Assembly (NCBI GenBank): GCA_964411985.1
Contig: CAYPNF010000004.1
Span: 124,001-188,000 of the forward strand
Reading direction: 5' to 3'
Source of the DNA: CAYPNF01 sp964411985
Lineage (GTDB): Bacteria > Verrucomicrobiota > Verrucomicrobiia > Limisphaerales > J093
DNA length: 64,000 nt
The notes below the pieces were generated by a model. The model saw only the letters and a list, made by a program, of their open reading frames with translations, ran no database searches and was not told the DNA's origin. Shown here piece by piece: positions 28,877-36,942 of this stretch; position 1 is the first letter of the stretch; every line of letters begins with the position of its first letter. The position numbers and the translations under genes were made by a program.

Positions 28877-28901
28877 AAAAGGACGCCTCAAGGAGGCGTC
28901 C
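28877..28901 (-). terminator. Rho-independent terminator of the amino-sugar operon
   Basis: GGACGCCT (28881-28888) pairs with AGGCGTCC (28894-28901), loop CAAGG. On the minus strand the stem is followed by TTTTCTTTCT. It lies about 30 bp past the stop of the leftward MFS gene, and on the plus strand is a hairpin without a T tract. Confidence 0.88.
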
Positions 28902-28928
28902 TATAGAGATTCTGCCCAGAGCTCGGTG

Positions 28929-30371
28929 CTAGACTTTCTTCTCGTTCTTTACTGCGGAATCATTGAAAAGGACCATAAAGAGGAACATGATTACGACCGC
29001 TCCCACTGCGGGAGCCAGCCAGACGCGGTTCCAGAGTGGCAGTGGCTTGGATAGACTCGCCAGTGGCTGGGTCGCAGTCTCACCCGTCGCCTGGAACACT
29101 CCGTCCTTCTGGCGGTAGATTTCGAGAGTGGCGGAGGCCGCGGCTTCTGCTGCACCCTTCGCGGGTAGCTGCTTTATCTTGGCAAATACCCGGCTGCCTG
29201 AGCTTTCAAAAGCCACAACGTTGCCTTCCGCCCAGAGGGACGCGTCCGTAACCTTCTGGAACTTGGCAGGTTCGGCGTTCGGGAAGCTGTACTTTTCGAC
29301 AACCAGTCCCGATAGGTTTGCGCCTACGAACATGCCCGCCCCAAGGGTGACGAAGGCGATGAATCCCTGCGCCTTGGCGCGGATCGTTTCGGGCGCCTTC
29401 TTGTCCACGTAGATATACGCGGTCACAAAAAAGAAATCATAGCAGACTCCATGAAGGATGATGCCAAGATAGAGAGGCCAGGCCGCACCCGAGTGATAGC
29501 CCATCTGGAACAATAGGTAACGGGCTGTCCAGCAGAACATCGCCACCGTGAGCATCCACTTGACTCCCAGTCGGGCGAAGAAGAAAGGCATCACCAGCAT
29601 AAAGAAGATCTCGGACATCTGCCCCATGGTCATCTTGCCCGGAATGTTGGTGACATTCAGATCGCCGAGGAAGGTGGGTGTGAAGCTGAAGTAAAAAGTG
29701 AGGGGTACGCAGATCAGGAAGGCGGAAACCACGAAGATCGCGAACGAGCGCTCCTTCATGAGGCTGATGGCGTCGAACCCGAGAACATCCTTCGCCGTGA
29801 CCGGCTGGCCTGTCGGCTTCGGCGGAGTGTGGGGGAGCGTCAAACAGTAGAATCCCATCAGAACCGACACCACCGCGGCGATCTGGAATGGCATCGGGGT
29901 GGTGGTCGCCTTGGCTGCCAGAGTTCCGATCGCCAATCCGGCGCAGATCCAACTGATGGTTCCCAACACGCGGATGCCAGGGAATTCTTTACCCGGATCC
30001 TTCATCTGCTGAAAGGAGATGGAGTTGGTGAGCGCCAAGGTGGGCATGTAGCAGAGGGTGTGGGCCAGCAGAAGCGAATAGAACATCCCGAAGCTTTTGG
30101 CCTGAGAAGCACCGAAAAGGAACACCCCCCCCAGGATGTGGAGAACGGCGAGAATCTTCTCCGTGGCAAAGAAGCGGTCTGCGATCATCCCGACGAAGAA
30201 CGGGGAGAGCATGGCTGCCATGGCGGTGCTGTTGTAGGCGAAGCCGATCTGCTGACCGGAGAAGTTCAGCGTGCCCCCCAGGTAGGGCCCCATCGTTACG
30301 TACCAAGCCCCCCAGATGAAGTACTGGAGGAACATCATGATGGACAGTCGGATGCGTGTGGATTGGTTCAT
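28929..30371 (-). CDS. MFS transporter, nucleoside/sugar:H+ symporter family
   Basis: This 480-residue inner-membrane protein resembles the NupG/XapB (Nuc_H_symport) branch of the MFS: IRLSIMMFLQYFIWGAWYVT, GMIADRFFATEKILAVLHIL, TLALTNSISFQQM and FPGIRVLGTISWI. Twelve hydrophobic segments are visible. A hydrophilic stretch of about 90 residues (roughly 355-445), rich in Ala/Lys/Glu, is inserted before the last membrane helix, which is unusual and probably faces the periplasm. It is the last gene of the operon, so it most likely imports the amino sugar or its derivative; homologues in PVC bacteria are often annotated as sugar permeases. Confidence 0.9.
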   Translation of the reverse strand: MNQSTRIRLSIMMFLQYFIWGAWYVTMGPYLGGTLNFSGQQIGFAYNSTAMAAMLSPFFVGMIADRFFATEKILAVLHILGGVFLFGASQAKSFGMFYSLLLAHTLCYMPTLALTNSISFQQMKDPGKEFPGIRVLGTISWICAGLAIGTLAAKATTTPMPFQIAAVVSVLMGFYCLTLPHTPPKPTGQPVTAKDVLGFDAISLMKERSFAIFVVSAFLICVPLTFYFSFTPTFLGDLNVTNIPGKMTMGQMSEIFFMLVMPFFFARLGVKWMLTVAMFCWTARYLLFQMGYHSGAAWPLYLGIILHGVCYDFFFVTAYIYVDKKAPETIRAKAQGFIAFVTLGAGMFVGANLSGLVVEKYSFPNAEPAKFQKVTDASLWAEGNVVAFESSGSRVFAKIKQLPAKGAAEAAASATLEIYRQKDGVFQATGETATQPLASLSKPLPLWNRVWLAPAVGAVVIMFLFMVLFNDSAVKNEKKV

Positions 30372-30404
30372 GGGCTTGTAGTGTGCGGATTCTTGGGGCG
30401 GCTG

Positions 30405-31457
30405 TCAAACAATCGGCGCAAGGTCGACCGGGTTGCCTGTGCGCACCGACAACTCCTCTGCCTCGCAGAGTTCAACGGAGCTGACACCATCCGCTGGGGT
30501 GACCGTGGACGGCGCTTTACCCTGCAGGATGGCTTCGGTCATGTGACGCAGTTCCAGCTCGTACCCGTCCGGGCCGGGAAAGGGGAGGGAACGGGCCGGT
30601 TGCCCTTCCTCGAACAGACGCAACGCATCTGCGCCCCGGGTGCAATCGTAATCGGCCGTGGCTCGCTCGAAGTTCACGGTGTACGCCATGCTGAACCCGT
30701 GCCCCGAGCTCATCAGCCAACTCCCCTCAGCGGAGACTACAGCTCCGCTGGAAACCGTGTATTGGGTCACAACATGGTCGATCGCCCCACTGAAACGGGT
30801 GAGCCCTGTGGAATTGACCCGCGAGGGGCGTCCGAAAAGAAACTGCACGAAGTCCGTGTCGTGGATATGCAGGTCGAGCAAGGCTCCGCCCGATTGTTCA
30901 CCCTGGAAATAGCTGTTGCGGCTCCACCCGGGTGCCTCGGAAACACGCCGGAACCGTGCGGCGAGGATCTTGCCGTAGGTTGGCTCGTCCGCCATCCGCT
31001 TGAGCCAAGCCCACTCCGGCCAAAAGCGCAGGCACATCGCAGGCATGAGCATTTTGCCTGTCTCCTGCGCTACGTTTGCGATTTCCCGAGCCTGGGCCGA
31101 GGTGCGGGCAAAGGGTTTTTCGCAGAGCACATGTTTGCCCGCTCGCAGCGCGGCTATGGCTTGCGAATGATGCAAGGGCGTGGGGACGCACAGGTCCACC
31201 AGTTCGATCCCTGGGTCCTGGAGCACCTCTTCCAAGGACTTGCAGGCTTTGACCTCGGAGCCAAGCTCGATCGTGTCGGAACCAGCGAGATTGCCGCTGA
31301 CTCCCGGGAGTACGCCGTTTTGAGGGAGTCGGACGGCATCACAGACTGTGCAGAGCTGGGCTTGCTCGATCTTTTGCCAGGCCTTGAGGTGGGTGACGCC
31401 CATGAAGCCGAGGCCGACCACGGCCACGCGGACTTTGCGGGAAGAGGGAATGGTCAT
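30405..31457 (-). CDS. Gfo/Idh/MocA-family NAD(P)-dependent oxidoreductase
   Basis: This 350-residue cytoplasmic enzyme starts with a Rossmann fold (VRVAVVGLGFMGVTHLKAW, the G-x-G-x-x-G motif) and has the hallmark CEKPFARTSAQAREI with the catalytic-site Lys, then the C-terminal beta-sheet substrate domain (GALLDLHIHDTDFVQFLFG, with the Asp-x-x-x-His element). Members oxidise or reduce hydroxyls of sugars and inositols. The ATG at 31457 is chosen over an upstream in-frame start inside nagB's 3' region. It lies 23 bp after nagB. An amino-sugar oxidoreductase role is inferred from context. Confidence 0.9.
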   Translation of the reverse strand: MTIPSSRKVRVAVVGLGFMGVTHLKAWQKIEQAQLCTVCDAVRLPQNGVLPGVSGNLAGSDTIELGSEVKACKSLEEVLQDPGIELVDLCVPTPLHHSQAIAALRAGKHVLCEKPFARTSAQAREIANVAQETGKMLMPAMCLRFWPEWAWLKRMADEPTYGKILAARFRRVSEAPGWSRNSYFQGEQSGGALLDLHIHDTDFVQFLFGRPSRVNSTGLTRFSGAIDHVVTQYTVSSGAVVSAEGSWLMSSGHGFSMAYTVNFERATADYDCTRGADALRLFEEGQPARSLPFPGPDGYELELRHMTEAILQGKAPSTVTPADGVSSVELCEAEELSVRTGNPVDLAPIV

Positions 31458-31480
31458 AATCAGGTGGTTCTCAACGGCGG

Positions 31481-32284
31481 TTAGGAAGGTTGCACGGTGG
31501 TTCGGAATGGTTCCCACTCCGGCTCGGAGACAAAAATGCGGTGGTAATACTCGACACATTGGAGCAACCGCGCGGCAGCCTCATCCACGATCACGGTGCA
31601 CCGCGGGTGTATCTGCAGTGCGGTGGCTGAGATCATGCCGGTGATCGGGCCCTCCACGGCTTTGGCAATGATTTCCGCCTTTTCCTCCCCTGTGGCCAGC
31701 AGGATACAACGACGGCTTTCGAGGATGGTTCCGACTCCCATCGTAATGGCGCGTGACGGCACTGTGGTCTGCCCCTCGAACAAGGAGGCGTTTTGCTCCT
31801 GGGTGACGGGGGAAAGGGCCTTCACCCGCGTTCTCGAGCGCAGGGCCGATAGAGGTTCGTTGAACCCGATATGACCCGAGCGACCGATACCCAGAAGTTG
31901 CAGATCAATGCCCCCGACCCGTGCCATCTCTGCCTCATAGCGCAGGCATTCCGCATTCAAGTCGGGCGCGGTTCCGTTGGGCAAGCGCGTGTTGCGAAGG
32001 TCGATGTTCACCTGTTGAAACAGGTGATGGTTCATGTAATGACGGTAGGAGTGGCGATCGGAGGCCGGAAGCCCCACATATTCGTCCAGGTTGAACGTGC
32101 GGCAGAGAGAGAAGTCCAGTTTTTCTTCCCGGTACATTCTTACCAGGCGCGCATAGACCGATTCCATGGTGCGGCCAGTGGCCAGCCCAAGCACCAGCGT
32201 CGGGTTGGCGCGGAGTTCAGCCGCAATCACCGCGGCTACGAGGTCAGCCGCCGCGTTGGCGTCCCGTTGGATGATGCATTCCAT
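31481..32284 (-). CDS. nagB: Glucosamine-6-phosphate deaminase-like protein
   Basis: NagB converts glucosamine-6-phosphate to fructose-6-phosphate and ammonia. The 267-residue protein shows LGLATGRTMESVYARL (phosphate loop), FNLDEYVG with the general-base Asp67, and LGIGRSGHIGFNEPLSALRS with His138 and Glu143. In E. coli NagB the corresponding segment is N-D-G-H, and its Asp assists ring opening; here it is R-S-G-H, so that Asp is Ser136. The R-(S/T)-G-H-I-G variant occurs, as I recall, in Bacteroidetes NagB-like proteins fused to a PIG-L domain. The adjacent gene here is a PIG-L deacetylase, 14 bp away. Deaminase activity is probable but not certain. Confidence 0.88.
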   Translation of the reverse strand: MECIIQRDANAAADLVAAVIAAELRANPTLVLGLATGRTMESVYARLVRMYREEKLDFSLCRTFNLDEYVGLPASDRHSYRHYMNHHLFQQVNIDLRNTRLPNGTAPDLNAECLRYEAEMARVGGIDLQLLGIGRSGHIGFNEPLSALRSRTRVKALSPVTQEQNASLFEGQTTVPSRAITMGVGTILESRRCILLATGEEKAEIIAKAVEGPITGMISATALQIHPRCTVIVDEAAARLLQCVEYYHRIFVSEPEWEPFRTTVQPS

Positions 32285-32298
32285 GACAATGGCGGGGG

Positions 32299-33180
32299 CT
32301 ATGCCGGAGCTGCCTGCGCAGCCCAGTCGAAGATGACTTTGGGATTGGTGGAAACGCTAATCTGTCTTCCTCCCGTATATATGGACTCTAGATGGGAGTT
32401 GCGCCAGCGCTGCAGACGGTAAAGGGTGGCGAATTGGAAACTGGGCGCGGCTCCTCCCTGGCCGCCGACGAGTTCCGCCCCTCTCCGCACGTTGTCGAGC
32501 ATGTAAGCCGGCAGTCGCAGATGGTAGGGATTGCGCTGTACTTCCCCCACGTGGAACGACAAGGCCGTGAGCATGTCCGCCAGGTCGGTTTCACCGATTT
32601 CCACCATGAGGTTCGGAGTGTCCATTTGCCCCCAGAACTCCGTTTCCACGACCAGACATTCAAAACTCGCGGCTTGTCGCTTCAGGGCGTCCATCAACAG
32701 ACGGTGCGTTCCGACGTGCGTTCCGTTCCAGTCCTCTGCGTGCGGAAAGAAAACGACTCTTGGCTGATTGTGCCGAAGGGAGTGGGCGATGATCTGAACC
32801 ACGGATTCCCAGTGTTTGGGATCCGTGGTTCGCGTTTTGGGTGCGATCTTTTCCAATCCATTGGGTGCGGTGGCTTCCAGTCCGAATCCGAGCCAGTCAC
32901 AGGCGTCCTTCAGCTCGAGCCAGCGGGGTTGCTGACGTTCCTTGCTACTTCCTTGAGTGACCGCAACATTCACTACCCGCAAGCCGCTTTCGCGCAACCA
33001 TCGCAGGGCTAGACCCCCAATAATACACTCGTCATCGGGGTGTGGCGAAAAGATCAAGGCCAACGGAGCGTCGGTTGGCGGGACTGGAGTCTTTTTCCGG
33101 GGAATAGTGCCCAGCGGGAGTGACTTTCCGTCACTGATGAGTTTGGAAAGGGATGCAACCCAGGCTTGGTAGGGATTCAT
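32299..33180 (-). CDS. PIG-L family N-acetyl-sugar deacetylase
   Basis: PIG-L (LmbE-like) enzymes are zinc-dependent deacetylases of GlcNAc-containing substrates. The 293-residue protein carries LALIFSPHPDDECIIGGLAL with the metal-binding H-P-D-D-E, and a second metal-ligand region AEDWNGTHVGTHRLL. It starts MNPYQAWVASLSKLI at 33180; longer in-frame starts are Arg/Ser-rich and implausible. It sits 7 bp after the kinase gene and 14 bp before nagB. I infer that it supplies the deacetylation step usually done by NagA. Confidence 0.9.
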   Translation of the reverse strand: MNPYQAWVASLSKLISDGKSLPLGTIPRKKTPVPPTDAPLALIFSPHPDDECIIGGLALRWLRESGLRVVNVAVTQGSSKERQQPRWLELKDACDWLGFGLEATAPNGLEKIAPKTRTTDPKHWESVVQIIAHSLRHNQPRVVFFPHAEDWNGTHVGTHRLLMDALKRQAASFECLVVETEFWGQMDTPNLMVEIGETDLADMLTALSFHVGEVQRNPYHLRLPAYMLDNVRRGAELVGGQGGAAPSFQFATLYRLQRWRNSHLESIYTGGRQISVSTNPKVIFDWAAQAAPA

Positions 33181-33187
33181 AGACTTT

Positions 33188-34612
33188 TCAGGCCTCCTTC
33201 GATTCCAGGTTGGGAAGGCTGGCTGCCGCAATGGCTTGCCCGTGTCGCTTGTCCTTCTCGTTCGGCGTGTGGAAGCTGACCTGCTGACTGAACTGGTGAA
33301 ATTCCGCTTCGAGGGTGCGGCGGGCCCACGAGAGGATGACCTCCCCACCCAGTCCGCTGGTAACGCGGCCCAGGATCAGCACGTGATGGCAGTCGTAAAA
33401 CTCGGCGTACTGCGCGACCGCGTACCCCAGATAGACCCCAATCGTCTCGAAGATCTGGCGGGCGCGGGGATCATTGGATTCCATCAGCTTCTGAACTTCC
33501 TTGAGCTTCTCCGGGAGGGGCATGTCCGGAGGGAGAGGGATGCCAGCTGGTTGGACGAGACGGCCGACGGCTTGCTGCGAAAAATACTGCACCCCGCAAC
33601 CGCGGTCGCCGCTCCATTCGTCTTTGGGGGCGTCCGGGGAATAGTCCACTGGGGCAAAAGCAAGTTCGTTCAGCCAGGTGGTAATGTTACCCTGGCGATC
33701 CACGAAACCGGCTGCCTGGCTGGTGCCCAGGGCGATTCCGAGAACACCATTCTTGTTCAGGGACATGGAGCCTGCCAACGCAGTCACTTCGCCATCATTC
33801 ACCACTTCCAGCGGAATGCCTCCCCAGGCCTTTTGGATGTCAAAGAAGAGGTTCTTCACCCGCTTCTGGAAGACCTCCGGTGGGATACCTCGGAAAAGGG
33901 AGGCAACTTTAACCCGGTTGTTGACATAGACGCCGGCCGCGCTTCCACCAATGGCATCCACGCGGGGTAGGTGGGCAGCGGCTTTGCGCAAGGAGTCCAT
34001 GATGCCCTCAAAATGATATTCGATATCGGGCTGGTGGTAAGGATCCCAAACGGTTTCCTCGCTAAACACCACGTTGCCGTCCACCACCGCTGCAACCTTC
34101 CGATCGCTTCCACCTAGGTCGAAACCGATCCTACACCCTTCCAGATGACGGCCCAGCGGTTTGGTGGCGGAATGCTGCCGGGGCAAGGTCGAGGTGAGGA
34201 TTACCTCGAACGGATGTTCATAGATCTTTTCTCCCATCAACTCAGCGTCGAAACGCCCTGTTGTCGTGGTCGCAAAATGCTGCTGCAACTTCTGTCCCAA
34301 GTGCGCCGGGGCCTGGACATAGACCCGGAAGCCGCCTCGCGACCAGAGCAGGAATTTGACCAGTCGTTCCAGATGAGTGAAATTGGCCTCGGCCCACGGA
34401 TGACTTTCCGGCAGGAGTTGGGTGGTGTGATGAAAGACGGATCCGTCGGCTTGCTCGACGGCCAATCCGGCCGGCACCTGGTTGCCCGCTTTGCGGGCGG
34501 CGGTTAGAAAAGCGCGGGTGGCGAGCGCGGCGGGTCGGAAGAGAGGGTCCAGCGTGGGCAGTATCTTCGGAGTCGCTGCTTCAAGCCAGGTGGGCAGAGG
34601 CCGGGTTGTCAT
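33188..34612 (-). CDS. Sugar kinase with ASKHA/ROK-like ATPase fold
   Basis: This 474-residue protein has a roughly 160-residue N-terminal extension and then the kinase core: GCRIGFDLGGSDRKVAAVVD (phosphate 1), GIMDSLRKAAAHLPRVDAIG, VEVVNDGEV-like LEVVNDGEVTALAGS with the catalytic Asp, and GVLGIALGTSQAAGFVD (phosphate 2). The zinc motif CxCGxxGC of many ROK proteins is absent. Length and extension set it apart from ordinary ROK kinases of about 300 residues. As the first gene of the amino-sugar operon it most likely phosphorylates the imported sugar. Substrate is inferred from the downstream deacetylase and deaminase. Confidence 0.78.
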   Translation of the reverse strand: MTTRPLPTWLEAATPKILPTLDPLFRPAALATRAFLTAARKAGNQVPAGLAVEQADGSVFHHTTQLLPESHPWAEANFTHLERLVKFLLWSRGGFRVYVQAPAHLGQKLQQHFATTTTGRFDAELMGEKIYEHPFEVILTSTLPRQHSATKPLGRHLEGCRIGFDLGGSDRKVAAVVDGNVVFSEETVWDPYHQPDIEYHFEGIMDSLRKAAAHLPRVDAIGGSAAGVYVNNRVKVASLFRGIPPEVFQKRVKNLFFDIQKAWGGIPLEVVNDGEVTALAGSMSLNKNGVLGIALGTSQAAGFVDRQGNITTWLNELAFAPVDYSPDAPKDEWSGDRGCGVQYFSQQAVGRLVQPAGIPLPPDMPLPEKLKEVQKLMESNDPRARQIFETIGVYLGYAVAQYAEFYDCHHVLILGRVTSGLGGEVILSWARRTLEAEFHQFSQQVSFHTPNEKDKRHGQAIAAASLPNLESKEA

Positions 34613-35050
34613 AGGTGTGAAGAGTTGCTCGGTCCAAAGTCACTATTTACGGCATTCCATACCACGATCCAGGACATTCTTCCAGTCTTCAGTTGCAGCT
34701 CACCTCAGCACGGGGCTGTGCCCCGACTCAAGATGAAACATCGGGCGAATCCCCTCCGGATTCAACGCTTATCCGGCGGACCCGGCCGCGAATACAGCCA
34801 GGTCCACCCCTTGGCGTCTGGCAGGGCTTTGCGCCGTGCCGGTGGGATGTAGCACAACGAAACAAGTTCGTTCGGGGGACACTATTCCAGAACGGGGTTG
34901 GATCAGCTACGCGTTGCGTAGCCAGTTTGTATACTTTTGTAGCATGTTGGTGGAAATCAGGCGACACCTGATTCCGGTTGAGAATCCTGGCGCGAGATGT
35001 CACGATTCGGACCTTGGCTACAAGACTTGAGCCCGCGACGCAATGAACCC
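34613..35050. promoter_or_regulatory. Divergent control region with a palindromic operator candidate
   Basis: This region separates the leftward amino-sugar operon and the rightward AraC gene. It contains GCTACGC-GTT-GCGTAGC (34906-34922), a perfect 7-bp inverted repeat, followed by a good -10-like TATACT (34930-34935) pointing toward araC; the palindrome covers the expected -35 position, as a repressor site would. A second short hairpin, CGGGGC/GCCCCG, lies near 34713-34728. No gene is supported inside. Confidence 0.45.
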
Positions 35051-35917
35051 ATGAAGCCGATTGTCGAGATCATCGCTCAGAAGGTAGACCAGTCGTTTTC
35101 CTGTAAAGTCCGTCGCCAACTGACGTTTGACATTGGTTGGCATGTCCATCCGGAGTTGCAGCTGTCGTTGATGTTGGAGGGGAGGGGATACCGGATTCTG
35201 GGCGACAACATTACACCTCTTCAGCCGGGGGATCTGGTCCTGGTGGGGGCGAACGTTCCGCACTGCTGGCATCACGATCCGATCGGAAAGAAGCGACGCG
35301 AGGAGATTCATTTCATCACCATCAATTTCCGGGAGGATTTTCTGGGAGAGGTTTTTCTGAACCTTCCGGAGATGAAGCCGGTATTGAGCCTCTTTACCCG
35401 TGCCAAGCGTGGGCTGCTCATCCGGGGGGATACGAGGGCAGGAATAGCGGAAAGGATGCATTCCATCGCTGGGGGCCATGGTTTGCATCGGATCATCGAT
35501 CTCCTTGCGATCCTGGACCTGCTGGTTAACTCCAACGAGCTCGAGCCGATCGCCACGGCGGGCTTTATGCCTGAGGTCAACCTGGTGGATGAACAGCGGT
35601 TGAACCTCGTCTGCAGCCACATCATTCACCACTTGGATGAAGAGATTCACCGCGAGGAACTGGCACGGTTGGTGAACCTCTCTCCGATCAGCTTCAGTCG
35701 TTATTTCAAGACACGGACCGGGAAAACGCTGCCTGACTTCATCAATGAGCTGCGAGTGGGGCGGGCTTGCCGCCTTCTGGGTGAAGAGGATCAGCCCATC
35801 ACCGATATCGCCTTGGCCTGTGGGTTCCCCAACCTTTCCCACTTTCACCGGCAGTTCCGCCGCCGCATTGGGTTGTCCCCACGCGAGTACCGTAATGTGG
35901 TGAACCAATCCGAATAG
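35051..35917 (+). CDS. AraC-family regulator with N-terminal cupin
   Basis: This 288-residue protein has a cupin sensor domain (FDIGWHVHPELQLSLMLEGRG, LQPGDLVLVGANVPHCWHHD) and two C-terminal helix-turn-helix motifs (IHREELARLVNLSPISFSRY and ITDIALACGFPNLSHFHRQF, ending in GLSPREYR). AraC proteins of this type activate sugar-use genes on ligand binding. The start MKPIVEIIAQKVDQSF at 35051 is chosen over an ATG 54 bp upstream because it opens the cupin region directly. It is divergent from the amino-sugar operon and probably its regulator. Confidence 0.9.
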   Translation: MKPIVEIIAQKVDQSFSCKVRRQLTFDIGWHVHPELQLSLMLEGRGYRILGDNITPLQPGDLVLVGANVPHCWHHDPIGKKRREEIHFITINFREDFLGEVFLNLPEMKPVLSLFTRAKRGLLIRGDTRAGIAERMHSIAGGHGLHRIIDLLAILDLLVNSNELEPIATAGFMPEVNLVDEQRLNLVCSHIIHHLDEEIHREELARLVNLSPISFSRYFKTRTGKTLPDFINELRVGRACRLLGEEDQPITDIALACGFPNLSHFHRQFRRRIGLSPREYRNVVNQSE

Positions 35918-36084
35918 GGTAACCTGGAGAAAAGAGTGAGGCTTCTCGCTCGGCGCAGTAGTTTTGAACCGCGGTGGCTGGGTCTGAGAATCCTTGCGTT
36001 CGGTCTTGACGCCCGAAAAACCGCTCCGTAATTTTACCTGCGAAATAAGATTTCACCTGTGAATCGAATCACTCCTGTTCTGGG

Positions 36085-36942
36085 ATGAATTCATTGCGAA
36101 AGAGCACGTCAGTATCGCGGTATAAGGTTCCGAACCTTGAGCGCGGAATTCAGATCCTCGAGTTGCTGCTGGATCATCCTAGCGGTTTGCAGCAGAGTGA
36201 AATAGCCTCTTCCCTACACTGCAGCAAGACAAGCGTTTACCGGATTGCGATGACGTTTCTCGACCACGGGTATCTAGTTCGGGACGAGGAGACAAAAGCG
36301 TTGCGCCTCAGCCGGAAATTAGTGGCCATGGGCAGCCGTGTCCTGGCAGAGGAAGATCTCCTGACGACCGCCTTGGATGTGCTTAAGGCCCTTCGTGATC
36401 GGATACGAGAAACGGTTCTGATTGGTACCCACGTGGAGACCGAGTTCGTAGTGTTGGGGCAAGTTTTGGGATCTCATCCGTTCAAGTTCTCGGTGGATCT
36501 GGGCACCCGTTTACCTCTCCATACCGCGGCTCCCGGCAAGGCCATCTTGGCCTATGTGCCGAGCGAGGAGAGGAAGTCGCTTTTGGGGCGACTTACCTTC
36601 GCGCGTTTTACGGAGCGAACCATTACTGAGGCGGATACGTTCGAGCGCGAACTGGATATGGTTCACGAACTGGGTTATGCACTGGATCGCGGGGAGCAAC
36701 TCACGGGTATCCATTGCGTCGCCGCTCCGGTCTTTAATCGCCAGGGATACCCGATTGCCGCGATCTGGACTACTGGACCTACGGACCGGATTCGGGAAGT
36801 GGATTTGGCGGGTATTGGCGCCCAGGTTCGCTCCGAGGCGGACCGCATTTCCCATCGCCTCGGTTTTGGACTTCACGGATTGAACGGACACCGCAGAAAC
36901 GGAGTGTTGATTCCTACATATGAGAGCCGACAAGACATCTAA
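36085..36942 (+). CDS. IclR-family transcriptional regulator
   Basis: This 285-residue protein has the IclR winged helix (VPNLERGIQILELLLDHPSG, LQQSEIASSLHCSKTSVYRI) and the effector-binding GAF-like domain (GTRLPLHTAAPGKAILAYVP; LGYALDRGEQLTGIHCVAAP with the conserved G-x-x-C-V-A-A-P-V). IclR proteins usually repress the adjacent catabolic genes until a small carboxylate or sugar acid binds. Its last 23 bp overlap the start of the large HzsA/FGE-like gene, so the two are probably translated together and the regulator controls the downstream cluster. Confidence 0.93.
   Translation: MNSLRKSTSVSRYKVPNLERGIQILELLLDHPSGLQQSEIASSLHCSKTSVYRIAMTFLDHGYLVRDEETKALRLSRKLVAMGSRVLAEEDLLTTALDVLKALRDRIRETVLIGTHVETEFVVLGQVLGSHPFKFSVDLGTRLPLHTAAPGKAILAYVPSEERKSLLGRLTFARFTERTITEADTFERELDMVHELGYALDRGEQLTGIHCVAAPVFNRQGYPIAAIWTTGPTDRIREVDLAGIGAQVRSEADRISHRLGFGLHGLNGHRRNGVLIPTYESRQDI

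Noticed and set aside
29829..31484. 551-codon plus-strand frame across the MFS and Gfo/Idh/MocA genes
   Set aside because: It spans two real genes on the other strand and their junction, so it cannot be a natural gene.
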